Part shown: piece by piece, positions 22,757 through 33,694 of the stretch
Layout: each line of letters opens with the position of its first letter
Numbering within the stretch: the first letter of the stretch is position 1
Notes under the pieces: generated by a model
Told to the model about the DNA's origin: nothing
The model's input: the letters and a program-made list of their open reading frames with translations, nothing else
The model's database searches: none
Translations under genes and position numbers: made by a program
Assembly (NCBI GenBank): GCA_026315105.1
Contig: CM048750.1
Span: 170,466,549-170,530,548 of the forward strand
Source of the DNA: Locusta migratoria
Lineage: Eukaryota > Arthropoda > Insecta > Orthoptera > Acrididae
Direction of reading: 5' to 3'
DNA: 64,000 nt

Positions 22757-22999
22757 TAATATATGGATAAGCATAAAAGCGTGTCAAGCTTACAAGAAAA
22801 CTGCGATAAGCGGCATGGAATAATAATATTCTTACGTCAAGTGGTATCAGCGTTGCAGTCGGGCGGAATGTTTATACAATCCCTGTACAGTTGCTAAAAG
22901 AGAATGCGATGCATCCATGCTTCTCGTGTTGAACGAAGTGTTTTGCCAATGCAAGGGGTGCGTGTAGAATGGTTCGTGGAAGACCGTAGAATACTATGA

Positions 23000-23890
23000 G
23001 AGGGGCCACGTCGCAGCTCCCAGAAACCTCCCCCCCCCTTTTCCAGGAAGATCATCACCTCATCAGTATCTCATTGCAGGACAGATCTTCTGATACTTCG
23101 ATAGTTTCCAAATGTGTGCAGAGAAAACGTTCAACTTCACGAGTGATGTGCGCTGGAGCTCCATCTTGCATGAAAACTTACAAGTTCAATGCGTGTCTCT
23201 CCTGTAGGCCGGGTATGACATGCTGGAGAAGTATATCGAAGTAACTCTGGCCAGTCACACTGCACGTCTTTATTCCTTGAGCGTCAACCTGTTCCAAATG
23301 GAATGGGCCAATGATGAATTTTACCGTGACGATACGGTGATATGTTCACCATACAGAGGAACTTCCTGCACAGTGTCCGGGGGTGTAGGTCCACTCACTC
23401 GGTAATTCTGTTCTGTTCACCTCAACCGTCAGAGAAAATTGAGCTTCGTCTGTCCATAGGATGGTTCAGAGCTATCCCTCGTCAACTTCAATCCTTGCGA
23501 GAAAGTGGCGAGCGAAGAAAAACACGTTGTGCTTCTTGTGCTGCAAACTGCTGTATGGTATGGATGCTTTCAAGATACAATTTCAGAATTGTTCGAAGCA
23601 CCTTCCCTACACTGGACCACGGAATGCTTGTGTGTCGTGACATAGCACCGTGCGTCCACTGCGTGACGGCTGGGAATTACACACAGCATTGTCTGCCATA
23701 GCAACGATGCCCAGTTCTCCAGCTGATTTGAACTACTTCATCATGCTCCTTACAGCACGTGGAAAAGAGGATGTCTCTGTAATTCTTTCAGCTGGCGATA
23801 TTCTCGAAGTGCAGTTGTAGCATTACTGTTGTTTTGATAACAGAGCTTCACCAATAACTCCCTTCTCCTTTTGTCCAAGGTCATGTTTAC
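23000..23890 (-). mobile_element. Tc1/mariner-superfamily transposase fossil
   Basis: Read on the minus strand from near 23886, the start reads DKRRRELLVKLCYQNNSNAT and ALREYRQLKELQRHPL, the N-terminal helix-turn-helix of insect mariner-like transposases. Farther on come LWTDEAQFSL-like text (near 23435), IIGPFHLEQVDAQGIKTC (near 23262-23315) and VFMQDGAPAHITREVERFL-like text (near 23110-23170). Stops and frameshifts are scattered through it. Confidence 0.8.
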
Positions 23891-24699
23891 ATGTTAACAA
23901 GTGCAATGCTACTGGTCAAGTGTGTGATCCACTGTGTCTCAACACGCGCCTGGTGGCCATAGTTAGAAATGGACGGTAGCAGCCAAATATAACCTAGCAA
24001 ATTGGTAGACATTTGAAGAAGATAAATTACAAGATCTAATAATGACAACATGAGAACAACGACATTATATGAAGGTTATAAACCGTTGCAAAACGAGTGT
24101 ACTGTTCTAACAAGTTGTAAATTATCTCAATCTTTCTAGAAAACCAGTTAATTGCTATAACTCCGAAATGGTCTCATCGTGAATAATGAAATAATACTAC
24201 AATTTAACGGGTATACAATTCTATTACGAGGACTTCAGTTTCCTTATGTAATTGTAAAACAACTAAGATTCACTCATTTTGAAAGTGATGAATTCCTATG
24301 ATCAAATCACACCATAGCGACACATTTAAAAGTAAGGCGAAACAGTATGACTACGAGAATATCAAAATAGTGGTTTGTGCCGAACAACGCCGCGAACTGA
24401 GACATTCTTTCGACATTACTCGAAATATTGACTCAACAGTTGGTGCTCCATGGTTCTGTAGTAAGTCGCCGTAATTTCACTTAATTATTGTATTTGAACG
24501 ATAGTTAATTTCTCTTCATCTTATTGTGTATTTCTTTTAGTTGCCTTCAGAAGTACAGCTGTTTCATTAGCTATGTTCCTTGGCAGTGACACATCGTGCG
24601 AAAATTGCTTTCGTCTTACAGTTTTGCATATCATTGTATTTGGTACACAGTTCTTACAGTGAAACGTCCATACATAGGAGTAAAATCGTACAACTAACA
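23891..24699. other. Stretch without a gene
   Basis: I recognise no domain, SINE or terminal repeat here. Frames are short. Confidence 0.5.
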
Positions 24700-24707
24700 A
24701 ACAACTA

Positions 24708-24843
24708 CTTTGAAACTTCCTGGCAGATTAAAAGAAAGGCAAAGGTCCCAGGTTCGAGTCGCGGTTCCGGCAAACAATTTTAATCTACCAGGAAGTTTCA
24801 TATCAGCGCACACTCCGCTGCAGAGTGAAAGTTTCATTCTGGA
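24708..24843. mobile_element. Short element with inverted repeats and a tRNA-like core
   Basis: tgaaacttcctggcagatta (24711-24730) is inverted at 24781-24800. Between them lies ggtcccaggttcgagtcgcg, a tRNA T-arm-like piece. After the second arm follows a segment ending tttcattctgg. The element is flanked by aacaacta at 24700-24707 and 24844-24851. It is a shortened member of a repeat that joins a tRNA-like unit to inverted ends. Confidence 0.7.
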
Positions 24844-25042
24844 AACAACTAATTTGTTTATTTTCCGCAGCTTAAACGCCAAAGAAAATTCCTCATAACG
24901 GCCAATGTGACAAAAATACTACGAAGGTGACAAAATAGTTATAGTAACCCCACAAGAATCAACCTACTTGTCGCAACTTACAAATTGTACTCCATTAGCA
25001 CAAACACCAGAGTCAACGCAGCAGGTGAATATTAAAAACGGA

Positions 25043-25125
25043 TATGTGACAAATTCACCCAGTGACATTTGCACCCAACCCCAAATCTGCGACATTTGCA
25101 CCCAGTCTGACCTGTTTACTACGTC
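25043..25125 (+). repeat. Short tandem repeat related to 30190-30245
   Basis: Units like gtgacatttgcaccca occur about three times (25057, 25091 and a partial copy at 25046). The reverse complement of the same unit is repeated at 30190-30245. Confidence 0.6.
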
Positions 25126-25129
25126 ACGA

Positions 25130-25340
25130 CCTACCTGCAGCCCGTACCCTCGCTAATCCGCCACTGTGACCGCGGTAATGCCACGCCGCCCAGTCCTCGC
25201 ACACCGGAAACGCTCTCTCGACACACTCTGCCTGCAGTCCCGAGGTCCTTGTCCACCTCAGCGGATAACAGCTAACTGTCAGTACGTACGTTCGGTTCAT
25301 GCAGCTTGTGTGTTTGTGAGCTTATAGGTTCGATATGGAG
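25130..25340 (+). promoter_or_regulatory. GC-rich leader upstream of the FLYWCH frame
   Basis: This segment is richer in CpG than its surroundings (accgcggtaatgccacgccg, tctctcgacac). It ends at gatATGGAG, the start of the FLYWCH frame as it stood before the foldback insertion. It may have been the promoter or 5' untranslated region of that gene or transposon. No TATA box is evident; inference only. Confidence 0.35.
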
Positions 25341-27339
25341 AGTCCTGTGAAGTTGGCACCCCTTTTTTGGAAAATGTACATTTTTTCAGAGTTCTAGACA
25401 GATATGCAATAGTTCTGGAGTTCTCTGTACAAAATTTAAATAGTTCTGCAAAATTTCGCCGAAAAAATTCGAAAAATTACCGCAAAATTTAGTTCTTTCA
25501 AAATAATTTTTTGCCTAATTGTACAAACATAGTTCTGATCACAGTTCTAAATAGCTCTCAAAGAGTTCCACAGGAAATCCTAATGACATTTTTCTGTGCA
25601 GATTATACTTCATGCGATAATTGCAATAATCGGGAATCCATTTACACGCTACTGTGAAGTTGGCACCCCTTTTCTCAAAAATGTTCATTTTTTTCAGAGT
25701 TCTAGGCAGATATGCAATAGTTCTGGAGTTCTCTGTACAAAATTTAAATAGTTCTGCACAAATTCGCGAAAAAATTACAAAAATTTATAACAAATTTTAG
25801 TTTTTTCCAAATAATTATTTGCCTACAAGCGTAAACATAGTTCTGATCACAGTTCTAAATAGCTCTCAAAGAGTTCTACAGAAAATCCTAATGATATTTT
25901 TTTGCCCAGATAATAGTTCATGAGCTAATTGCGTAAATGAGGGACATAAGCTACACAAAATTGCGCCAGAGTCGTGTGAAGTTGGCACCCCTTTTATCAA
26001 AAATGTAAATTTTTTTCAGAGTTCTAGACAGATATGCAATAGTTCTAGAGTTCTCTGTACAAAATTTAAATAGTTCTGCAGAATTTCGTGAAATATTGCA
26101 ATTCTGAATAGTGGGAGAGCTGTGAAGTTGGCACCCCTTTTTTCAAAAATGTAAATTTTTTTCAGAGTTCTAGACAGATATGCAATAGTTCTGGAGTTCT
26201 TTGTACAAAATTTAAATAGTTCTGCAGAATTTCGCCGAAAAAATTACCACAAACTTGAGTTTTTTTAAAATAATTATTTGCCCGTTAGCACAAACATAGT
26301 TCTGATCACAGTTCTAAATAGCTGTCAAAGAGTTCTACAGGAAATCCTAATAACATTTTTCTGTGCAGATTATACTTTATCAAATAAATGCAGTAATGTG
26401 GAATTCATTTTCACGTTACTGTAAATTGGCACCATTTTTTTCGAGAAATACACATTGTTTTTTGGGGTTCTGTGTACATATACTATGTTCACAATTTTGA
26501 ATATCTGATAAGCTGTCTTATTTGTGCCCCTTATTCGAGAAATATACATTTTTCGTAGATCTTGATAGATATTCTATCCGCTGCACATTCAATTTGTTGT
26601 TTTTACGTCTGAGTGTTTACTGCTTATCGTAAACAATAACTATTGCACATGTCCCTAGAACTCTGGAAAAAGTCTAATTTTTTGAAAAAAACTGGTGCAA
26701 ATTCCACAGTAGCATGTAAATGGATACTCCATTACTGTAATTATCTCATAAAGTATAATCTGCACAGAAAAATGCTATTAGGATTTCCTGTAGAACTCTT
26801 TGAGAGCTATTTAGAACTGTGATCAGAACTATGTATGCGCTAATAGGCAAATAATTATTTTTAAAAAAACTAAAAAAACTCAAGTTTGTGTTAATTTTTC
26901 CTATTTTTTCGGCGAAATTCTACAGAACTATTTAAATTTTGTACAGAGAACTCCAGAACTATTGCATATCTGTCTAGAACTCTGAAAAAAATGAACATTT
27001 TTGAGAAAAGGGGTGCCAACTTCACAGTAGCGTGTAAATGGATTCCCGATTATTGCAATTATCTCATGAAGTATAATCTGCACAGAAAAATGTCATTAGG
27101 ATTTCCTGTAGAACTCTTTGAGAGCTATTTAGAACTGTGATCAGGACTATGTTTGTACAATTAGGCAAAAAATTATTTTGAAAGAACTAAATTTTGCGGT
27201 AATTTTTCGTATTTTTTCCGCGAAATTTTGCAGAACTATTTAAATTTTGTACAGAGAACACCAGAACTATTGTATATCTGTCTAGAACTCTGAAAAAAAT
27301 GTACATTTTCCAAAAAAGGGGTGCCAACTTCACAGGACT
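25341..27339. mobile_element. Foldback (FB-like) element with 9-bp target duplication
   Basis: The ends are agtcctgtgaagttggcacc (25341-25360) and its inverse ending cacaggact (27339). Both flanks are gatatggag (25332-25340 and 27340-27348), an exact 9-bp duplication as made by MULE/Mutator-type elements, including Drosophila FB. The left arm holds repeated units starting tgtgaagttggcacccc at 25346, 25653, 25975 and 26121, with a worn one at 26419. The right arm holds inverted units ending near 27339 and 27026 and a worn one near 26710. The arms meet around 26500-26640. No coding frame. Confidence 0.93.
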
Positions 27340-27341
27340 GA

Positions 27342-27800
27342 TATGGAGACATCAACGACCAACAAGAGTAAGCCATGTGGCCACTATGAAGGCTACTCTT
27401 ACATCATAAAAAGAACCGAAGCAGACAGAACAGTGATTTGATGCTATTCAAAACATAAAACAAGCACTATCCAGGAAGCCTTGAGACAAAGGACTGGGTG
27501 GTGCTTAGTGAAAACGAGCATCAGTGTGGACCACTTAGAAGTACAAAAGACTATCAGTCAGACGAAGAAGAGATCATGAGAAGAACAAAATTCGATTGCA
27601 AAAATATACACCGAAGAGTTGGGTGACTTGCACAATCGAAGATATGATATTGTGACTGAAATGTCCCAACAGCAGGCAGCGAAGAGGACATAATACCACC
27701 ACCGGGACAAAACTCACACAAATAAGAACGAACCAGAAACGAAACATGAAATTGATCTTTCGGAAGCGTTATTAACAATGAATGATGGTTCCAATTTTCT
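27342..27800 (+). pseudogene. FLYWCH zinc-finger/MULE-type protein, broken
   Basis: From ATG at 27342 the frame reads METSTTNKSKPCGHYEGYSY then IIKRTEADRTVI, a stop where the family has Trp, then CYSKHKT. After a frameshift comes ENEHQCGPL, the C...H-x-H half of a FLYWCH finger. Downstream frames give IYTEELGDLHNRRYDIVTEM and EIDLSEALLTMNDGSNFLL, the linker before a MULE-like domain. It was probably a FLYWCH-bearing transposase or a gene derived from one. The stop, the shift and the foldback insertion at its start codon exclude function. Confidence 0.75.
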
Positions 27801-28574
27801 TTTAAATGACGACAACTTAGTCCAGGCAATATTATTTTTGCCGGGAAACTTTTGGAGTAGTTTTGATTTCTTCGATTCCGTGTGTTTTTTGGGGGTGCTG
27901 AATCCGAAGGCATTTCCCAACAAACTTTCGTGACGCAACGCTGAGCAATATGCAATAATTCGAAAAAATAGCATTTTTCGTCGGTTTTTGCTTATAACTG
28001 GAAAACTGTTAACTTTCACAAATGACCTTCGAGTACAAAATTGAAATTTATAAAATTTCCTGCAGATTTCACTTTTTATGTTTTCCTGTCGGACGAGCCG
28101 TTTAGACTTAAGCGCTAATTGAAAATTGGCGTATTTTGGCTGTCTCCGATAAAATCCACTTTTTCCACTCAAGAAGTCTAATTCATTATTAGAAGCTAAA
28201 ATTTAGTGAATTCCTACACGTTCCAAGCCGTATAGAATGTAGGCTGGTATCGACTGTTTCTCCCAGTTGTCTATGCACACCTTCTTTGGATCATACACCC
28301 TGCTCATTCGCAGTTCATGTCATATATTCTGTGAATATGATAGAATAAATGCACGATCAGAAGTGACGTCTGTTCTTTCGGAACAGACGCCACTATATAT
28401 GCCGGAGATGGGCAATGATCCTTTCGTTAGAAGGGAGTTATGGAGAAGTTTGGAGCTCTTACTCTAACGTAATTAGTTTCAAAAACTACGAGTTTGAGTA
28501 CTGTGGGCAGGGTAAGGCTGGGAATTTGACGGGAGGCGTGCTTAGTTAGACCTTGAGGTGCGCTGATCACTGTG
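27801..28574. other. Unassigned stretch
   Basis: A minus-strand frame of 152 codons at 27714-28172 (Lys/Ser/Phe-rich, no motif I know) overlaps the FLYWCH relic on the other strand and is probably chance. A cattcgcagttcatgtcata segment at 28307-28345 recurs within the SINE at 28664-28700. Confidence 0.4.
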
Positions 28575-28703
28575 TCCCCAGTGGTGTAGTGGTCAGATTA
28601 AATGTCTAAAAAGCAGGAGACCAAGGTTCAAGTCCCAGCTGGGTACACATTTTCAGCTGCGGCCATTCGCAGTTGATGTTATGTATTCTGTGAATAGCTC
28701 TGT

Positions 28704-28747
<44 letters not shown>
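28575..28747 (+). mobile_element. tRNA-derived SINE with poly(T) end, fourth family
   Basis: The head shows tggtgtagtggtcagatt (A box) and ccaaggttcaagtcccagct (B box). The body is short, and a 42-nt T run follows at 28706-28747. A long T run on the head strand is unusual for a SINE tail and may be a separate microsatellite. Confidence 0.7.
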
Positions 28748-28748
<1 letters not shown>

Positions 28749-29039
28749 TAACTTAACCACACATTCGAAAATTGTCACTTATTCGGAAATAAACACCCAA
28801 ATATTTGTTTCTTCCTTAGTTTTCTAATCATAACATGCGATACTGTACAACATTCTTTTAATATACAGTAAAAAGGCTTAGAACCAGCATTTCGACTTTT
28901 ATCGGCGATATATCAACTGTATATCGCTGTTCAAACCATCAATGTTTTTGGACAAAACATCTGTGTTTCCAGAACATCGATGTATTGGTTGCATCCCTAG
29001 TCATCAATCAGTCTTCTGATTGCTTTGATCTGACCTGTC

Positions 29040-30010
29040 ACCAACTCCTTAGCCAACCGTTTCATTTCAGAGTAGCATTGCAACCTACATCCTCAATTAT
29101 TTGCTTGATGTATTCCAATCTGTTTTTCTCCTAGTGATGTAAAATGCGTCGACATTTCCAAGTTGGGGCAAATGCCCAGAATAAATGCCTGGGCAAATGC
29201 CCAAAATTCATAAATACCTAGGCATTTATGGATGTAAAAGATAAACTTACAAGCAGTACGTACAAAAAAATAAATAAATTACGAGATATTTTGTACCACT
29301 CTCTAACCACATTTTAAATGCATCAATCCTCTTCCGTTCTCATTTCCCAGCAGTCCAAGTATCGCAAACAATGTTGTGCTGCAAACGTATGTACTGAGAA
29401 ATTTTTGCCACAAGTCCAGGGCGATGTTTGACAGCAGTAGATTTCTCTTTCCCATGTATGCCCTCTTTTCTTGTGTTAGTCTACTTTTTATGTCCCTATT
29501 GCTTCTTCCGTCGTGAGTTAGTTTACTACAAAGATAGCAGAATTCCTTGTCTTCGTGTACATTGTGATCACCAATTCGGATGTTATTTTCTCGCTACTTT
29601 TATTTCTGTTACTTTTCATGACTTTCGTCTTTCTTTTGTTTACCTTAAGTGCTCATTAGTCTTTTCATTCTATTCTATTTTCCTTCACTTTCACAGACGA
29701 TAGCAATATCATCTGCAAATTTTATCATTGATATCCTTTTACCCAGAGCTTTTATCAGAGCCTTGAACTTCTTCTTTATTTCCTACATTATGTCGTCATT
29801 GCGCAAACTGATGGCGACAGTCAACTACCTTTTCTTACCCCCTTTTTAATCTGAGCATTTTGTTCTTGACTTTCGACGCTTATTGTATCCACTTGGTTGT
29901 TACACAAGCTGTGTATTACCCGCCTTTCCCTACAGCTTACTCCAATTTTTCTCAGAATTGCGAATATCATGCAGACCTTACATTATCGAAGGCCATTTCC
30001 AGGTCACAAA
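29040..30010 (-). mobile_element. RTE-like LINE reverse transcriptase (decayed)
   Basis: The minus strand gives DLEMAFDNV (near 30000), then AILRKIGVSCRERRVIHSLC, then KISMIKFADDIAIVCES near 29680-29740 with the catalytic FADD box. RNPD-type text (FCYLCSKLTHDGRSNRDIKS and KRNLLLSN) follows near 29420-29570. Many frameshifts. It resembles the better-kept copy at 36363-37605 at family level only. Confidence 0.78.
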
Positions 30011-30189
30011 TTTTATGATTGTCTTGGTTCTTCTTTAGTCTGGCTTCCATTATAAATTGTAGCAATCCAATTGCGGCCACGCATTGCAGTACAGTGCGGC
30101 CTGTGCCAATGCGACCTCACAGCCCTCGGCTCTTCTACCTGCCGAGCAGAGACCGGACCGGGATATTAGCCGACCGTCCCTCGACCAGA

Positions 30190-30245
30190 ACTGGGTGCTA
30201 ATGTCACTGGGTGCTTTTGTCACTGGGTGCTTTTGTCAGGACACC
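30190..30245 (-). repeat. 16-bp tandem repeat, three units
   Basis: gggtgctaatgtcact, gggtgcttttgtcact and gggtgcttttgtcagg lie head to tail. The inverse of this unit occurs at 25043-25125. Confidence 0.85.
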
Positions 30246-31741
30246 ATTAAAAACAAGCGAGTATCACGGAAGGATAGTCAAGTGCTGATGCTACTTTTCT
30301 TAACGAAAAATTACTGAAAGGCAGTAGAGACCAAGGAACATTAGTAACATTTAGAGATTCTTAGCGGGATTATATAATTCTTTATCGAGGAACCTATGAA
30401 ATATAATGTATCAATATCTCTTACATGTGACACCTCTAACTCAGAGCATGAATGAAATACACCATTTTGCGTTGGTACTAGGTGGGAATCAGACAGACCC
30501 AATGCCAACAAGCAAAGAAATGAGACGTTTGTTAAATGCCACATATTTTAAATAACATAATCAAGAGTCTTTGTAAAGCTAGAGGCACTCGATATGCTGG
30601 TTACGTATCGGTTGTGGATCGTTGGTTGGCAGTCTGAAGGGAAGATTAATTTGCTGTATAATACGGTAAGCCAGGTGACACCTCAGAACCACTAACAATA
30701 ATGAGTCATCCATTAGCGTAAATTAATAACTAAAATGCCTATTTAATAACGAAATTATTGATCATGGCATCTGCCTCGGGGCTTCTTGGACAGAACCGAT
30801 AAACCGGTTTTCAGACGTAACAATTTTGTTCTAGTGCGTTGTAAACTATAGCGACGTCGCATTTGTGATATAAGCACTCAGATCTCGAAATAAGATCAGT
30901 AAACCTCCATATACACGTTAACAACGGCAGCCTCCACTGCTGGTATGCATATCTCGTTAAGGAAACTCGACGGAATTATTTTCTGCTTGAGAATACAACC
31001 AGCGCGTTTACAAACATTATATGCTGATACTGTCCATGTTTATGCTAACAAATGTATGATGCTAAGCTGACGAGTGTTTAATGAACCTTCGCTCTCTGTG
31101 AAATTCCTTCAGATTCATCCATACGATTGCTTTCCCATTTTTTTCCATACTTTAGCAGCTACACTTTACATGGTTGTGGGACCGATGGCTAGAGCCATAC
31201 TAAATTAGAAAACTAAGCTCAAGATAGAAAACACGGTAGCATATGTTTAATCCATGTAGTCTAGGTGTTGGTTAGTCGTAACAATCATGTGTGATAATTG
31301 TGAATAACGAGGAGAATGGGAGAACACGCAAAAATAGTGCTTAATGAAAAAGAAAGCTGTATTGTGCGAGGAAAAAGTCTGTTTTATGCAAAAGTTATAT
31401 ATATGGTTTTAATAACCGGGAAATGAGTATTTCTGTTGGCCAAGAAACACAAAATATCATTCAGAATGACAACGTGGACGAGTCCTACATCGTTGGAAAA
31501 TAGAAATCATTGCCTTACATTTAATTCCATCGTTTAGTGTGATAATGTTCTTGTGTTTGTTTGCAACTTGTGACAGTTCATTTACTGTTGTTAAAGGAAC
31601 ATTCATATATTCGCTACCATCATAGCCTTGCAAAAGACGGCATTAAAGCAGCGAATTCGTTATTTATACAGCATCCATATTTCGACTTTCGCCGCTTTTC
31701 ACGAAGAGCTTTGGAAAGTACAGTTAAAAATACTGCACTAA
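30246..31741. other. Long AT-rich stretch without a gene
   Basis: No domain, SINE or inverted repeat was recognised over about 1.5 kb. Frames are all under 75 codons. Confidence 0.5.
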
Positions 31742-31752
31742 AGCGAGGGATT

Positions 31753-31893
31753 CAAACGTTCAAATGTTTGTAAAGCTTATGGGACTACAGGGTCATCAGT
31801 CCCTAAACTTACAAACTACTTATGAATTAACTTATGCTAAAGACAACACAAACATCCTTGCCCAAGGGAGAATTTGAACCTCCGACGCGGGAG
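31753..31893 (-). mobile_element. tRNA-headed SINE, 5'-truncated
   Basis: Tail and part of the T-arm are present (ctccgacgcgggag in place of the head). The flanking duplication is agcgagggatt at 31742-31752 and 31894-31904, which shows the truncation happened at insertion. Confidence 0.9.
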
Positions 31894-32031
31894 AGCGAGG
31901 GATTGCAGTTCGCTTCAAATCCAACGCACACTTCCAACAAAACAGTAGTAATGTCTCAAGAATAGTTCTGATGACATGTGACATCAGTTATTCGAATACT
32001 TTTGGAACATTCATGTTTCCCTAAACATCTC

Positions 32032-32236
32032 AAATCAAAATGTTCAAATGTTTGTAAAGTCTATGGGACTTAACTACGGGGTCATCAGTCCATAAACTTA
32101 CAAACTACTTATGAACTAGCTACAACTAAGGACGGCACAAATATCCATGCCCGAGGGGGGATTTTAACCCCCGACCGCAGTGGCCGTGCAGACCGTGACT
32201 GGAGCGCCTCAGTCCCCGCGGCCACCGCGGCCGGCC
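32032..32236 (-). mobile_element. tRNA-headed SINE, main type
   Basis: Complete minus-strand copy with exact 13-bp duplications, ccctaaacatctc at 32019-32031 and 32237-32249. The B box has ttttaacccccgaccg, one of several single changes. Confidence 0.95.
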
Positions 32237-32596
32237 CCCTAAACATCTCTATGGCATTGAAGTTACAGACTCTTCCAGATGAAGCGACAGTTGAATACGA
32301 TAGGTGTGTTAACCACATCACTTTAGGGTGTTACAAACAGGCTCCAAAATAATGAGAAAATGTGCAAAATTGCTGATTCCCTTGCCAACAAATATAAGAA
32401 CTTAAACGTGTCAAACCATTCTCGAAGTTAATAGATCGTTATTAGCAAGAAGCGTATATCAATAAACAAAGTTTCATATACAGGCATTTATTTGAGTTGT
32501 ACAGGTAAAACAATAGAAATATACGTAAAATTTAACTGTAACCAGTTACTTTAATAAGCAAATGTAATACTTGTATTTTTCTAGCAAAAAGATGAA

Positions 32597-32692
32597 GCTG
32601 CGGCGAAGTGGCCGAGCGCATTGAGATGCTATGCTCCGATGCGCGAGGCCGTTCCCCGTCGGGGGTTCCAAACCTCCCTCGGGCATGGATGT
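32597..32692 (+). mobile_element. tRNA-headed SINE, head variant 3, tail lost
   Basis: The head reads gctgcggcgaagtggccgag, gcgcattgagatgctatgct and gggggttccaaacctccctc, then stops at atggatgtttgag. The usual tail is replaced by a GA-rich run. Confidence 0.8.
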
Positions 32693-32695
32693 TTG

Positions 32696-32771
32696 AGATG
32701 AGAGGGAGAGAGAGATATGGGGGAGGGAGGGAGGGAGGGGGGCCAAGGAGAGAAAGAGAAAGAGAGAGAAT
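32696..32771 (+). repeat. GA-rich simple repeat
   Basis: Purine-only tracts such as gagagggagagagaga and gggagggagggaggg follow the truncated SINE head directly. Confidence 0.9.
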
Positions 32772-33060
32772 GTTGTATTTTAATTAAGTGGTACTACGCA
32801 GCTGCTATATATTCATTCCATGACATACCTATTTATATAATTACATCATAAGCTGTAGTCAAAAACTTCTACGACTATTCTGGGAGCCAACTTTATTTAA
32901 GTCGGTTGTGTTTTGGCCATGTACTTAGATGATCTTCTTTCACTGGTTAAAAATAGGTTAAATAATTTTTATTTATGACATCAATTGGCAGCAACTGGCG
33001 ATATAAGAAGAGCGAGATACAGAAATACCGATGCACAGAATGAGAATACAGGAGAGTAAA

Positions 33061-33389
33061 TATAAATTAATGAAATGCAGCAACCAGTTGCTTGTGGTTA
33101 TTTATTTTTAACTTTAACGACCGGTTTCGGGCGCTTGAGTGCCCTTCTTCTGGTCTGTTTTTGTACTGTTGCTTAATGAATATACATGCTGGCAGTGGAA
33201 TCAACGCTAAGTGCAAAGATAATGGAATAATCTTTGCACTTAGCGTTGATTCCACTACCAGCATGTATATTCATTAAGCAACAGTACAAAAATAGACCAG
33301 AAGAAGGGCACTCAAGCGCCCGAAACCGGTCGTTAAAGTTAAAAATAAATAACCACAAGCAACTGGTTGCTGCATTTCATTAATTTATA
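33061..33389. repeat. Near-perfect hairpin element with hammerhead-like motifs
   Basis: Two arms of about 163 bp (33061-33223 and 33228-33389) are almost exact inverses, with a centre of a few bases near 33225. Each arm carries gaccagaagaagggcactca then gcgcccgaaaccggtcg, on the minus strand at 33118-33157 and the plus strand at 33294-33333. The arms are so alike that the element is either young or kept alike by conversion. It lies about 60 bp from the ABCG exon. Confidence 0.92.
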
Positions 33390-33451
33390 ATCTGAACAGT
33401 TGCTGAAATGGATAAAATACTTCAGTACAGGAGAGGCAGGGGTGTACTTAC

Positions 33452-33641
33452 GACAGCCCTTCTCTGGTGCTGGGACAGGTCTGGGTCCAGCTTAAGTCTG
33501 GCTGCTACCATCATGGCTTCGTTGAGCTTGAGATTGGGCTGCAGGATGTCCTCTTGCATCACGTAGCAGGAGATGCGACGGAAGGACCGCAGGTTTCGTG
33601 GTCTGCCGTTTACCAGCACCGAGCCTGACACACCTCGAAAT
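33452..33641 (-). CDS. ABCG-type ABC transporter, one internal exon
   Basis: The 190-bp exon encodes FRGVSGSVLVNGRPRNLRSF then RRISCYVMQEDILQPNLKLN and EAMMVAARLKLDPDLS. This is the segment between the Walker A motif and the ABC signature of an ABCG half-transporter, with the Q-loop glutamine in YVMQED. ABCG proteins are membrane ATP-driven exporters of sterols, pigments or hydrophobic compounds. The acceptor is tttgtttccag|attt (AG at 33642-33643) and the donor is gctgtc|gtaagt (GT at 33450-33451). The exon begins on the third base of a codon and ends on a full one. No stops. An alternative acceptor ttaacag lies 18 bp upstream. Other exons were not found, so introns must be long. The subfamily member cannot be named. 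Confidence 0.88.
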
Positions 33642-33694
33642 CTGGAAACAAATGTCAACTGTTAACAGGAAGAAAAATGGTAATTTAGTTAAAT

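Noticed and set aside
27714..28172. Minus-strand frame of 152 codons
   Set aside because: Overlaps the FLYWCH relic, which is better supported on the plus strand. No domain and no splice or start context.
33092..33358. Two identical-looking 61-codon frames on opposite strands
   Set aside because: They are the two arms of one hairpin read in both directions, not a gene pair.
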